Shown here: positions 12,586 to 25,412 of the stretch, in pieces
Layout of the letters: each line of letters begins with the position of its first letter
Numbering within the stretch: position 1 is the first letter of the stretch
NCBI RefSeq assembly: GCF_037975245.1
Contig: NC_092580.1
Location: forward strand, 9,711,001-9,775,000
Reading direction: 5' to 3'
Source of the DNA: Apostichopus japonicus
Taxonomy: Eukaryota; Echinodermata; Holothuroidea; Aspidochirotida; Stichopodidae
Length of the DNA stretch: 64,000 nucleotides
Notes under the pieces: generated by a model
The model's input: only the letters and a program-made list of their open reading frames with translations
Databases searched by the model: none
Told to the model about the DNA's origin: nothing
Made by a program: the position numbers and the translations under genes

Positions 12586-15280
12586 AGTTGACATTAGGTA
12601 CTGAAGGATTGGTCATTTCCACTGAATGAACTATGGAAAGGGCATAGGAAAAACACAGGATAAACCTGTGCCCAGTAAAGAGAAATTATTTGTTGAAACA
12701 ATGGTTGGACAACCTCTCTGAAAGGTTCTTCAGCTATTCAAGTGAGTGCTAGGACATCTTTATCTTGATCTAAAATGTGGAAGGAGAGCAATTCTCTATT
12801 TTAGAAATTTAAATTAACATCGTCAGTTCCATGGATAGATGGTGACGTAAAATGATCTTCAAAAATGCTACCAAATTATAACAGAGATTAAAAATGGATT
12901 TAGTTAGACGATGAAATGTCTTATTTATGGGAAATTATTTCAGGCCTTACTGTAATATGTTTAATTGACTTTCCCGCATATTTGGGTGCAATATGAATGT
13001 CCTAGAGCTATGGCGGTAGTTGCTTTGAAGGGATATTCCGGTGGAAGAAATTGGTTTTGGGGGAAATTTTTCATATCTTTCGATGAAAACCACATACTCA
13101 TAGCATTTTGAATGATGATGATTTATATTTAAAAAAATATTTAAATATCATTTTATTTAAAATTTGATGATATTTTGTGAAAGTATAGATGTGATTGTCA
13201 TCTTGCTCACTTTATACACGTAGGAAAATAGATCGAAATCGCATTTTAAAGAAATTCTTATAACAGAGAACATTTTTATCTAGATAAGCAAACATTCCCT
13301 AAACAGGTAAATGATAATAGGGGCTAAAGTCTCTGAAGAACATCTGCATGTTTGATGTCACATTACCTTACTGGAGTAAAGGGAAGGTTTAGCCAGTTGA
13401 AATAGGTTACATTCAATCCACATTGGAGACAAGATATTGAGCTGCGGTTTTCAACTAACATTGTGCGGGAACAGTTTTCTCGTCAAGATAAGTTTTCCAT
13501 TGTCTGCCACCTGAATAGGCTGCAATATTAAGGCTTCATTAATTAATGCAGAAAGACAAAGAGTATAGCCTGATCCATAATTAAAGGAAGTGACATTAGC
13601 TCCTGACATTACTATTTGCAAAATGTATCAAATTTGTTCTCTTAGCATAATAATACATAGAAGTGTTAGCACTGGTGCATGCAGTACCCTGTTTAAGGTC
13701 ACAAGTGACTCAATATCATTTATATAGTTTCATGTAATCCTTGACTCAGCAGAAATATTTATGAGTCAATCATTTTATGACATATTTGTCAGCTGAGTTT
13801 GACTGTGAAATGTTTTTTAATTAAGTTTATGAGGCTTTTTTATTTATTAATTTTTTTAAAGGAAAGAAGATCACACAAATTGTTGGTGAATACATAGACA
13901 GTTTGTCTTCTTGAAGTTTTGAGATTGTTCTTTATGTTTTAGTTGATACCCATACATCATGACAGTTTTCTACACGCCCTGAAATTTGTTTACTAGCTAA
14001 TACATAACAACATGAACCTGAGCAAACCAAACATATAGGAAGTCATTGCTGGAGTGGAAACACTTTTAAATGGAGTTTTTTGTTTAAGAGTAATGGAGAG
14101 ATGTTTGTGTGTGCGGGGGGGGGGGGGCAGAAAGGGGGGGCAGAAAGGAAATGTCAGACCACTTCCTTTCAAATTTCTCACTTGGTGGCCCTGTCAATTA
14201 ATGTTGAGGGCAAATGTTGCAATTCAACCAAATTGTTATGCAGTAGCCCTACTCACCAAGGCCTTTTATTTCATGCAGTCAGGAAGATTCGTAACTTGCT
14301 TCCATCCTAATTCTTTTACGATGATATTTGTAAGGGGATTAAACAGGGTTTAGGATATTCGCAAACCGAACACTTTGCTATCAGTCAGGCATAAATGTAA
14401 AGGTATATTCGAAAGAAAATGATTTACTATGAAGAAAAGAATATATTTCCCTCCTGTACGTCCATCACAAGTAAGAACATTTCTTATCTATGGATATTTG
14501 CGAGCATTAATGTTTGATCATTGGATGAAGTGATGTTTAGTTACTTGTATCTATATGTAGAATGTTACCATGTGCTGTCTAGTTTTGCATGTTTGTTGGT
14601 TTCGCTTGCAATTGACTATACATCTGTGAGTTGCAACGGGGAGGGGGAGGTGGGGTGGGGTTAGGGGTGTCGTGAACTTCGAAAAGATGACAACTGTGTT
14701 ATGACCTCAAAATTACTTTTAAGGTTCTAAATACTGAAATGTCATGTCACACATGCAACACTTACTTTAAACTCTTGGAATATCACGCTCTCTGTAACCG
14801 AGCGTCCCCTTGTCACATGTATACTGGCTCTGTGTAACCACGTTGTACAGAAATCATATCTAAAAGCATATTTTCTTTGTTTGATACTTAAAACATAGAT
14901 AGACCTGCAATAAAATATGTTGTCCAGGTGTTCAGTGTATATATACTATACAAAATCTATGTACCATTGGTTATAAGAGTCACAGTTTATGTACCATATA
15001 GTACTTGTATGGTATCACATCCACAAGGATAGCCTATGCATCCTTTGAAAGGTAGTGGTATGATATTTAAGTACAGAATTCTTACTTTTTTACATGAAAA
15101 CTGCGATCAAATTTGAATATTTTGGGATTTATTAAAAGTAACATCTAGAAAATTGCAGTCGTTTAATTAAGCGAAAGATTAAAAACAGAATAAACAAGAA
15201 TTGCTATTATATAAGACTACTCAGTGTGCCTGTTTTCTCTTTTAGATTATTTCTATATTTCTGACATATTGAAATTGGCA
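12586..15280. other. Intergenic, no gene seen
   Basis: AT-rich sequence downstream of NISCH. I find no ORF with family resemblance and no convincing splice structure. Only short features are visible: a G-run at about 14118-14126, a purine-rich stretch near 14637-14670 and AATAAA-type hexamers near 14910 and 15190. Part may be NISCH 3' UTR; the sequence does not show where transcription ends. Confidence -1.
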
Positions 15281-16510
15281 GGTGTTACTGTAGACCGTGT
15301 CCCCTCCCCCTCTCCCCTTCCCTGTTAATCCACCTTTGGATACATTCACCTCTAATGCATGCAGTGTCTGACGATATCTTCAGTGTCTGACCTTATCCAC
15401 TGGCGGATCCAGGGCCTTTGTTTGGGAGGGGCCAAAATGGCATTAGAGTGATATGGGGGAGGGGTTTAAGGGGAGGGGGTGGCCCCTCCCCTTTGGAAAA
15501 TTTTCTATTGCTGAATGCCCTCAGATGCAATTTGGTGTGACAAAAGTGTACAATGGTGATGTTAATTTACTTCTAAAAAAAATGTTTCCCAGGTGTAATT
15601 TTCTAAAATATTTATAAAACAAAGTTGGGATCATCTTTCTCAAGAAATTTTATTTCTCATAGGTTATAAATTTCTTACAACCAGCCTGTAACTGCAAAAT
15701 GGTGTTAAACTGTAAATCCTCATGCTCATACATTTACATAGCTCCCAGCTCTTGAGAAGGCAAATGCTGGTCCATGCCACGAATCGCCGTCCTGGGGAGG
15801 GGTTAAGGGGAGGGTCCCCCTCCCCTTTTGAATTTTTTTGGAATCCTGGTGATGCCTACATGTAAAATGGTGGCATTTAGAAAGGCTTTTGTCACCCAAA
15901 ATTTTCTGAGAAAATAAGCATTTTTGTGTGTGTAACATCAATAAATTGAATAGTAGGTGATAATTCATTCTTTCCCGTGGCATGAAAATGTTCGCTGCTC
16001 GCCCCAATGAAAAGAAATATAGGCTAATCTGAGGTTCAAATGATGCTGTAAAGGAGGTTTTATACTCTATTATGCTAAATGCTAAAGAAATGATGGTTGC
16101 TAAGTCAAAATTTGATGCATTTTTTTTATGTATACTTGACAATTACAATGCAGATTTTTCGGACGCTTGTGAGGGTCAGCGGGTTTGGGTGTTAGAATGA
16201 AAAATAAATTCCCGCGAATTGCGGGTCAGTTGGGAGCTCTGCATTTAATTTTAAACCAGAAAACGAAAGGGTTTAGACTAGTCTACCACTGCTATTCCTC
16301 TCGATTTTTTTTAATTTCCAATAATATGATTTAGCGGATGTTCGGAAACACTTTTTGGCTCACCTTTGGGGGGGGGGGCCATGGCCCCCCTTGGATCCGC
16401 CAGTGACCTTATCAGGTGTTACTGTAGACCATGTCCCCTTCCCCGTTAATCCACCTTTGGATACATTCACCCCTAAATCATGCAGTGTCTGACGTTATCT
16501 ATTCTGTGGT
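15281..16510 (+). repeat. Locally duplicated ~100-bp segment split by a transposon
   Basis: A segment starting GGTGTTACTGTAGACC and ending CAGTGTCTGAC occurs at about 15281-15390 and again, in direct orientation and slightly diverged, at about 16415-16493. The element at 15398-16405 sits between the copies, so it landed in an older tandem duplication. Confidence -1.
15398..16405. mobile_element. hAT-like non-autonomous element with exact 8-bp TSD
   Basis: 14-bp perfect TIRs (CACTGGCGGATCCA and complement) are flanked by ACCTTATC at 15390-15397 and 16406-16413. Subterminal G/C tracts resemble the other MITEs here. The interior has an 138-codon open frame on the minus strand with no transposase resemblance. 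The 1008-bp length, TIR form and TSD size support a hAT derivative. Confidence -1.
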
Positions 16511-19500
16511 AACCATTTCTTCTTTGTTTATATGTACTTTTGCTATTAATCTAATAAACCATCCTTAATGCATAATTTCTATCCATAAGTGAAATTGCTT
16601 GATACCACTTATCTGCTCTCCAACAAGCTTAAGAATTACGTCGCATAATGTTGACGTGATCACCACAGGAGGTTACTATTCATAGTACAGTGACTGTACA
16701 AGGAAGAACTGATCAGATAGAGTGCATCCACTGAGAACTGAAGCGAGATACAAGCGGTGGTCCACACTAACGATATCTTTATATAGTCTTCACGGGAATA
16801 TTTTCTCATATAGGGTATACTTTGCAGAAATCTCTGAGACATTTCACGTTGAGAGTCGCCACCAATATGAAACTGAGAGAGGTTAACCTTGCTAGAAAAG
16901 CCGTTCCATCAACTCTTTCTCTGTACATATTTAACCTCACTTGCAGAACACGATAAGCAGCAACTTTACCCAGCAGCACAGGAATCGTATTTAATACATT
17001 GTACGCCAACTCAGAACAAACTTCGCCTCTACTCAATTTAAAATCTTCCAGCCACACAAGCAGCAGCAGACGGCACAGAGTCGGGCTCGCCTGAGGGAGA
17101 TCAAGGGTAATGACAGATAATACTATTCAACTGCTGAAGATGATCTGCAGGGAGGAATAGAAAACGGAGAAATTTCACCAAACAATATTCACCCGAACTG
17201 TATGGGAGAAACTTTACAAGGTCATCCGAAGATACCACGCCTTCATATATTTATGAAGGTCAGTTGCGTCTTTAACGATTGAAGACTCGCCCCAAACCGC
17301 GTGCCGCCCCCTGAAGAAAAGTTAACTTTCCTTTGCTTGCAAGTGAAGTTTTCTTCTTGTCGCTACAAAATGCAGACAGTAAGGAAACGTGATAACTTGT
17401 TATCTTTCATCTGGACCTGAGGTGTCCATCGCTGCTATATGTACACTGTGTTGTGGGTATTGACCGTAGCTGCATGTATTGACTGTACACTAGTGTCTAA
17501 TTACTGACGGTAGCAAGCTGTGTGTGTATTTTCTGGGATCGATGGTGGTGTCTAACACTTCTGTTACACCTCATTCGAAACTAGGTCAGATTACTGGCAT
17601 CAGCCGTTTCTTTGTGCGCGAGTCTTCACTCCCTTTAAGAAGCAGCAGTACCATTCATATGGAGAGTCAACAGGGACGTATGGAATATCAACAGCATCAT
17701 GTGTTCGAATGCACACCAACTGTATAGACATAACTATATCTCTTAATAACAGTCACCCAAGAATGAGCTCGCAAACCAAACGACTCGATCCACTCTGACC
17801 AGGGTGAGGGGGGGGGGCGCACATTATTGTAAACTGAAGAAGTGCTATGTGTACACTTTTACCGCGACGAATATCTGTCGATCATATCTTGGAATAGGAA
17901 AGTTGTTAGTGCCACTGTTACAGTTGCGTGCAACTATACTTTCAAGAAAAAAAATAACATTTTCTATTTATTTAAACAATAAGACTGTAAGGTTAGGTAA
18001 CCAAATAAACAATACAATGTCAAACTAACCCTACATACATTCTCTAGCCCCTTACACTATCATTATTGTTATCGTGTCTTCATGGGGCTGGCTTGCCTAA
18101 AGTATTTCAATCTCCAATTGGCAGATATTCAACAACTTTTAGCTGCACGGCATATCCTTTAATGTTTAACGAAATAAAAATTTGCTCTCAATTGAAAATT
18201 TTTAAATAGAGAGAAGTACGTTAAGTGTCTACAAAGTGAACTTTGGCACAATCATAATCCGAGATTAAGCACATTATGAAATCATATGATTCAACATGTG
18301 ACTGTAGTCTTTACAGATGAATTCGTAGTTCACAAAAGACTAGACGTTTTTCATAATAGTTGGAGACTAATATTGCTCTTAAATATGTCCTACAAGATTG
18401 ACTCGTCATAGCCAATCGTGTTAAAAACGTTATTTCTGATTTGATTTCCCCGGACCAGGAGTGGCTGTATGAAGGGTAGATACATCGGGGACAACATTAA
18501 TACTATCTACGATGTAATGTTTAAACTTGATGAAGATCAAAGTCCTGCTATCATTGTTGCTATTGAATGTGAAAAGCATCAGATGGTGTTTCTTTGCGCT
18601 TTACAAGAAAGGTTCTTAATCTGTTCAAGTTTGACCCTTCGATCCTGCTGCGGCATAGCAGTCATGCTTCTTCTTCTTCTGGGATTCTGAACGGATTTAC
18701 CTCACGCAGACGACACCGCTTTCTTAGTTGATCCTGATGAGATATCATCTTGTATAGCCTTTTTTGCAGCAATCAATTTTTCGGTTCCATTTCTGGTTGC
18801 AAATTAACGTTAAATGTCTACGGACACCTATGGAACAGCATTGTCTTTATCACTGTAATAGGTATTAGAAATCATGAAAATAGCTGCCACTGTCATCAAT
18901 ATCCACCAAACGGGTCTTTTCATGATTCTAGTTTTATGAATAAACATTTGCTAATTATGCACATTGATGATGTAAAGGGAGTGACTGCCTAATTTTCTGT
19001 TATGTTATTTCTATGTTTTTACAACCTTCGTTTCAAGGAAACTGAACACAGATTTGTTTGATGTTTCATTGTCTTCTTTGAAAAGAGGAACATCACATTA
19101 TTCAAATTATATTTGTGGGGTTGTAATTAGGGGTTAACTTATTAAGGGGTAAAATTAGTAATTTTGATGAGCGCAACACACTATACGTCATAGTTTGCAC
19201 ATATTGAATGAGTTTCCTCAGATGTATCAAAACTTCAAATGTGTATATCTATGTAAGAGACGAAAAGGGCTTTTCGAAAATAAATTTCAACAGATTTTGA
19301 ATTCGATTATCACATAAAACAAATGTACTGAATATGGGGCAATTGGCTAGGTTTGCCGTAGACCTTTTAAGTTTTCATTTACCGTTGAGACTAGCGAAGA
19401 TATATTTGCGCCTTTTTTTATCTTAAAGGAAAGTGCCACTCACCACTTTAAGAAACGTTATTCAAGTACAGGAATTAGTAGGGGATATTATGAAAAGTCA

Positions 19501-19812
19501 AATATTATCAACCAAATACAATTTACAAACAACATTTTCTCAGACGTCTTAAGGGGGACGATCGCTTCTTTATTTCGGAATCACAGGAAATAATTATCAG
19601 ACTTGTTTTAATAAAGTCAGAATTAACATTTTCCTTCAGGGAATTGATAAAGGGATGGCAAAAATCAAAGATGGGTTTTTGATAGCCACAGGCAAGGTAA
19701 TCAATGTGTGAGTCGACTTCTGGATGGAAAAGTTCAATGTGTTCTCCATTCAGTTGCAGCCAAAGTTATAGGGTATGATGCTGCAAGCACAGTATTATTT
19801 AAAACAACCCTG
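16511..19812. other. Intergenic, no gene seen
   Basis: No homology-bearing ORF or convincing exon chain on either strand. The open frames (60-83 codons) are of chance size for this composition. The region could hold the promoter and non-coding first exon of the WASP gene that starts at 24676, because that gene's first coding exon follows an apparent splice acceptor, but I cannot locate such an exon. Confidence -1.
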
Positions 19813-19846
<34 letters not shown>

Positions 19847-20075
19847 CAGGGGCGTATCTAGGATTCTCTAACCCGGGGGGCGCGAATTACTATCTAAGCG
19901 GAGCGCCACCATCGGTTGGCGCGCAGCGTACCAGAAAATTTCTGGTTTTGATACCCCCCAGATCACCGGAAATGACACTTCTCGGGCTTGAAAATGACCA
20001 ACCAGATGTACACTTTTGCCTGAGAACCAAGTATTTCCCAATAGTTTTTTTCCCATCCATAACCTTTTTGAAGAT
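19813..20075 (+). mobile_element. MITE-family fragment with hairpin module, after a (TA)n tract
   Basis: A short (TA)n run ends at about 19846 and is followed by a terminal-type sequence CAGGGGCGTATCTAGGA at 19847. A G-run and the shared module CTATCTAAGCGGAGCGCC then TTGGCGCGCAGCGTAC come next. No matching right TIR or TSD is seen, so the copy is truncated or degraded. Confidence -1.
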
Positions 20076-20514
20076 TGTCACCAGTCACACACCATGTTCG
20101 ACCTCATCGCATCTCCTGTGGATCATTGCTTTTTGTAGGTGATTCTACGTCGCGGCCCACAATACCCGACAGCCCCACTTTTGAAGGTTTTAAGCCCATT
20201 TTCTGTTCAGAATTTCAAAATCACATTTCTCGTGATTAAACTCACTTCAAAACCTACCCATAATGTTGCAAAAAATTTCATCTATGGACAACCAATATAG
20301 AAAAACCTCCTTGAACCCCTAACAGACTGGTCAAAATTGCACGAGTAGAGGGAAGTATGATGAAGAATGTTGGTCAGGAAATTTTCGAAAATTCAGACAC
20401 AGTTAATTTATTGGTGTACAAATATTGAAACCTCCTATAACGGCTATTATAAAACTTCGTTGAAGGAAATAAAAAAATACCAGATATTTCCGAAACCGAA
20501 CACTACACACATAG

Positions 20515-20985
20515 TTCAAGGAGGCGGGGGGGGGGGGGGCTAACGAAATATTTCTTTCTGAAAATTCGGGCAATATGCTGAGAATTTTTCGGGCACCTAT
20601 ACTAAAAGAAAAATACATTGCAATGATGTAGCTAAAGAAAATGAATAGTTTCAAAATTATCTCCTTGGTAATTAAAATAAAGTTCTAAGCTTGGCCGACT
20701 AATTCGCCATTACTAATGTAAAAGAGAGTTTTGACATAATTGGACCTCCATGATTTTTCTCCTACATAGGACAATTCGTTGTTTATATGAGCATGGTACA
20801 TGATGGCATGCGATGTAATAACCGATGCTTGCTTATATGATATTGACATTAACATGTTGAACGCGCGCGGAGCGCGCGAAAATGTTGGTCATATTTTTCG
20901 GGCAAGTCGTTACAGCTCCCCAAATCAAATTTGACTCCTTCGTCTATGACTACACATAGACAGTTTTGAGGCTGTTCATCCTGGA
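20515..20985 (+). repeat. Dispersed repeat family 2, copy 1
   Basis: After a G-run this segment contains AAAATTCGGGCAATATGCTG, then TTTTTCGGGCAC, GGCATGCGATGTAA, ACATTAACATGT and TCGGGCAAGTCGTTA. The same blocks recur in order at about 44130-44505, so this is a repeat. I see no coding region. Its superfamily is not clear to me. Confidence -1.
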
Positions 20986-21045
20986 ACGCCATTTTCATGC
21001 TCACTGATATGATGTGATATCTGCTGTTTGCTTTACAAATTCGAA

Positions 21046-21285
21046 CAGGCACGTAGCGAATAATTTGCCAAGGTGGGGGGGGGGGGGGCGAAGCCTGTAG
21101 GCAAACTATCTAAGCGTAGCGCCATCACGAGTTGGCGCGAAGCGTACAAGAAAATTTTGGCCGAAAATGCCTCCCAGATCGCTGGAAATGACACTTCCCA
21201 TGCCTTGTAAGTTGCATCTAAGCATTTTCTATGTCGAATTTACTAGCGATATCATAAAAAAAATATGCTCGGGGGGGGGGAGGGG
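21046..21285 (+). mobile_element. MITE-family fragment with hairpin module
   Basis: It starts with a degraded terminus CAGGCACGTAGCGAA, then a G-run, then CTATCTAAGCGTAGCGCC and TTGGCGCGAAGCGTAC. It runs through CTCCCAGATCGCTGGAAATG and ends at a second G-run near 21270. It is closest to the copy at 41285-41525. No TSD is recognisable. Confidence -1.
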
Positions 21286-21584
21286 GCGGCGGTCGCCCCA
21301 TTCCCGAAATGCGTCATGTTCCCCGACGACTCGGTCGAGTTCGAGACCAGCCACAGTCGGTTTCATAGCATAATTGCTTAAGGCGTCCATACACACACAC
21401 GCGTTATAATAGACCATATATATATAGATACATTAGTGAGAGAGGAAAAATGGAAACGTCAAAAATGGAGTTGTCGGTGTAAGGGGTAGGGTGAGGCGCA
21501 CGCCCCTTCCGAAATCCTCGATCCGTCACTTGCTACCCGGCCATGTGTATATAATAGGGTTCAGCGCTGTTATGATGTCACTGT

Positions 21585-21780
21585 TCCTCTTTCTCTTTCC
21601 GGTGTCTTGGCGTTTTTCTTTTACTCCCTCCTTTTCTCCTTTTTTTCTCCTTCTTCTTTTTCTTTTCCCTTTCTTCCTCTCCTCCTCCTCCTCCTCCTCC
21701 TCCTCCTCCTCTTTTTTCCCCTCTTTTTTCCTTTTTTCCCTTCTTTTTTCCTTTTTTTTTCTCTCCTCTTTTTCTTACCC
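21585..21780 (+). repeat. Polypyrimidine tract with (CTC)n
   Basis: Nearly pure C/T for about 190 bp, with a (TCC)n core near 21678-21712. It is flanked downstream by a MITE-like terminus (about 21780-21823) with GGGGGGCGCGCGCCCCC. Open frames through it are low-complexity artefacts. Confidence -1.
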
Positions 21781-22304
21781 GGGGGGCGCGCGCCCCCAAC
21801 GCCCCCCTGGATACGCGCCTGTATATATATATACCTGTGCATGTTTGCTCATAGACAACCCGCAAGGAATACCTTTAAGTGAAACCCGTTAGCACTGATG
21901 TAGGCAACTTGACAGGTGTGACGTCATAACAATCTACATCATTGAATAAAAGAATAACATACGCTCGAAACCAGATCTCCGTTTGCAGAACTTTATAATC
22001 AAATTGATAGAAAGAGGATTGCTTAACTTTCTCTTGAAACAAAAATAGTAAAAACATGTTTTCGAAATGACTGTGAACCTAAAGATACGTGTGGAAGCCT
22101 TTGTAAACTATTTATAATATTTTCGTTTTAATGTTTCCACCAATTTGACGCCTTTCCGGGTCCACGTAGTGATGTGTTAGCTGTAAAGAGGATGGTTTCG
22201 CGTCCACGTGCGTGTAGCTGTAACGATATGGTTTCGGCCGTTCCCTGTCCACGCAGTGATGTGTTTAACTGTAACGATGGTGGTTTCGCTTGCCTTGGAC
22301 ATCA

Positions 22305-23650
22305 TCACATTCGATTAACCGGCACCGCACATTCGATTGAACGATACCGTACATTCGATTGAAAGTTGCGGTACCGCAAATTCAATTTAACTGTACCGCT
22401 CACTTTACTTAACGGTACAGCATATTCGATTGAACGGCACCGTACATTCGATTGAGAGGTACCGTACATTTGATTGAACGGTACAGCACATTCGATTGAA
22501 TGGTACCGCACCTTCGATTGAACGGTACCGTACATTCGTTTGAACTGTACCGCACATTTGATTGAACGGTACCGCACCTTCGATTGAACGGTACCGTACA
22601 TTCGTTTGAACTGTACCGCACATTCGATTGAACGGTACCGCACCTTCGATTGAACGGTACCGTACATTCGTTTGAACTGTACCGCACATTCGATTGAACG
22701 GTACCGTACATTCGATTGAACGGTACCACACATTCGATTTAACGGTACCGTACATTCTGTTTATCGGTACAACACATTCGATCTAACGGTACTGCACTTT
22801 GGATTTAACGGTACCACACATTCGATTAACGGTACCATACATTCGATTGAGAGGTACCTTACAATTGATTGAACGGTACAGAACATTCGATTGAACGGTA
22901 CTGTACATTCGATTGAACGGTAACATACTAACGATTGATCGATACCGCTCATTCTATTGAATGGTACCGCGCATTCGATTGAATGGTACCGCACATTCGA
23001 TTGAACAGCACAGCACATTCGATTGAACGGTACCGCACATTCGATTAGACGGTACCACAAATTCAATTGAACGGTACCGCACATTCGATTTAACCTTGCG
23101 CACATTCAATTTAACGTTAACGCACATACGATTGAAAGGTAACGCTGAATCTATTGGGCGGTACCGTACATTCGATTGAAGGATACCACACATTCGATTT
23201 AACAGTACCGCAAATTCTGTTTAACGGTGCGCAAATTCGATTTAACGGTACTGCACATTCGATTTATCGGTATCGCACATTAGTTTAAAGGTACCGCACA
23301 TACAATTGAACGGTACCACATATTCGATATAAAGGTACCGCACATACAATTGAACGGTATCGAACATTCGATTGACCACACAATCGATGTATCGGTACCG
23401 CATATTCTATTAAACGGTACAGCACTTTCGATTAAACGGTACCGTACATTCGATTGAGAGGTGCCTTCCTTTTGATTTAACGGTACAGCACATTCGATCG
23501 AACGGTACTGTACATTCGATTGAACGGTAACGTAGGCTACTAACGATTGATCGGTACCGCTCATTCTTTTGAACGGTACCGCACATTTGATTTAACCTTG
23601 CGCACATTCGAGTTAACGTTAACGCACATTCGATTGAAAGGTAAAGGTGA
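22305..23650 (+). repeat. 22-bp satellite array with higher-order structure
   Basis: About 60 units of 22 bp with consensus near CATTCGATTGAACGGTACCG plus CA or TA. The GGTACC hexamer recurs in most units. Variants form larger blocks: the block from about 22849 to 23130 recurs, diverged, from about 23455 to 23640. Long minus-strand frames in all three registers arise because 22 is not a multiple of 3. These are not proteins. Confidence -1.
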
Positions 23651-24660
23651 ATTCATTTGGGGGATATTGTCCCCCCCCCCCCCCCATGACACCACTACTG
23701 TTTTATATCTAAATTCATGTAAAGCTTTGTAGTTTAGGTGTTGCGAAGTAGCAGGTTCGTAATCGGCGGGGTAGCTTGGGTAGAAATACTCAAAATGAAT
23801 GACTGAAGAAATCACAAACTTTATTAAATAATGTTTCTTCCGCCATTAGATTTTAGGAAGAAGAGATGCACGCAATGGAAACACCTAGGCTATATGGTAT
23901 AACGTGTGACACTATTTGGTACATTAAGTACTCCAATTGTGCTTAAGTCTCCGTGCAGCCGTTTGTTTACATGACTTTTAATTTTCTTTCAATAAAATAG
24001 TCACTTGCTAGATGGAATACCCGAAGAAAACTTATTCTTTTGAAAAGAGAATAATGAATAAATACCCCTTATCAACAGTTATTGTCATGAAATGTGCTCA
24101 TATTAACGGACCCCCCTGCATGGTTGAAACGTATACCTGGAACGTTAACTCCACTCTCGAAGCATTTCCCGTCACTGAGGTATACACTCTTCAGTTTGGG
24201 AGAATAAAATTAAAGGTCACGTACTTCGACGTAGATATACTTGAGAAGACAGCTATTTCACCTATTTAAGCACCTAATTTGGGACCAATGCTGATAGCCT
24301 TTAAGTTTTGTTGCCTCTTAAACAGAGAAATTGTCCACAACCCATTACGCAAACTAAACAACCGTTATTTGCATAATCGGTATATAGGCCTATAGGTTGA
24401 TGAAAGCATCACCCCTGGAACGTTCAGTTATGAACTTTGGTCCCTGTCTGTTTGATAATAGTCGTAAATATTTGGTTGTTCCTCTACCTTATGGTTTAAA
24501 TCACATGTAATACGCCGCTGTTCGTTGTACTTGGATCAATTAGACTTTTGTCATGCGATGGACGATATCATTGAGTTTACTCCAATCCGAAGTAGTTGCT
24601 CCCAGATGCTGCTTGCAGTACACAGCATTGACAACATCTCTCTTTCTCTCTCTTCAATCA
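23651..24660. other. Region upstream of WASP gene A, no gene seen
   Basis: A C-run lies at about 23671-23685. An 85-codon ORF at 24012-24269 has no recognisable domain and is best treated as chance. The last ~40 bp form a pyrimidine tract leading to a 3' splice site. Confidence -1.
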
Positions 24661-24661
24661 G
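24635..24661 (+). promoter_or_regulatory. 3' splice site before the WASP A start codon
   Basis: A run of TCTCTCTTTCTCTCTCTTC followed by AATCAG at 24656-24661 is a strong polypyrimidine tract and acceptor. Only 14 nt of untranslated sequence would precede the ATG at 24676. This implies at least one non-coding upstream exon and a promoter farther 5'. Confidence -1.
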
Positions 24662-24675
24662 TGATTTGGCTTGAA

Positions 24676-25344
24676 ATGGATCCAAATGGTAAAACAAAAC
24701 GACCAAAGACTTTCGCGAAATCCAAGTTACTCACAAACGACGAGAATCAACTACTATTTACTTTGCTAGGCCCAAACTGTGAGGTAAGAGAGAAAAAAGA
24801 AAGCAAAACGACTGTTGAGAGGTTCTGAAAGTTTTGGCATTTTACGACTATTTTACGCCATTTTATAATAGATGTTCTTTGTTTTTAGCATGTCAGGGGC
24901 GGTCCATGCAGTAAACAAACCATGAGATGTTTCTCATACCTAACTGTATGGACAGCTTTCCATATAACAAAGGAAACAAGATGTAACTAATTGCAATATG
25001 GTGTTTCTCCATATTTCAATTTGTCTCATGGAAGCGAGCGGCTGACTGTTCACAGGTTTCAATATCTCTTTGGGATATTTGGACACATCTATGTTGGATA
25101 TGTTCAAATTCAATAAAAATCATTCCAGTGTCTTCAGTATATGGATCAGATGTGTTCAAATAATTAAGGGAAGGACCAACACAAAAACTCTCTATTTTCT
25201 CTGTTTTCTCTGTAACTATAAAACGGTGACGAAATTTCCGAGTCGAAAATAATAAGATTAATTATTTAAAAATTAAATATTTTCATTGAATGAATACAGA
25301 TGTTCTAGGTTGATCCAGTTTTGTAAAGTGTGCAACATCTGGTA

Positions 25345-25412
<68 letters not shown>

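Noticed and set aside
11526-12622. 232-codon minus-strand ORF with repeated LLQETVHQ
   Set aside because: Pure product of the 46-bp minisatellite, open in more than one frame.
21491-21892. 133-codon ORF with serine and phenylalanine runs
   Set aside because: Translation of the polypyrimidine tract; its complement is an equally artificial lysine/arginine/glycine frame.
22305-23815. Minus-strand ORFs of 79-142 codons with RYRSIECAV repeats
   Set aside because: They follow the 22-bp satellite in all three frames; no start context, splice structure or domain.
24012-24269. 85-codon ORF upstream of WASP gene A
   Set aside because: No domain, no neighbouring exons and a size expected by chance in this composition.
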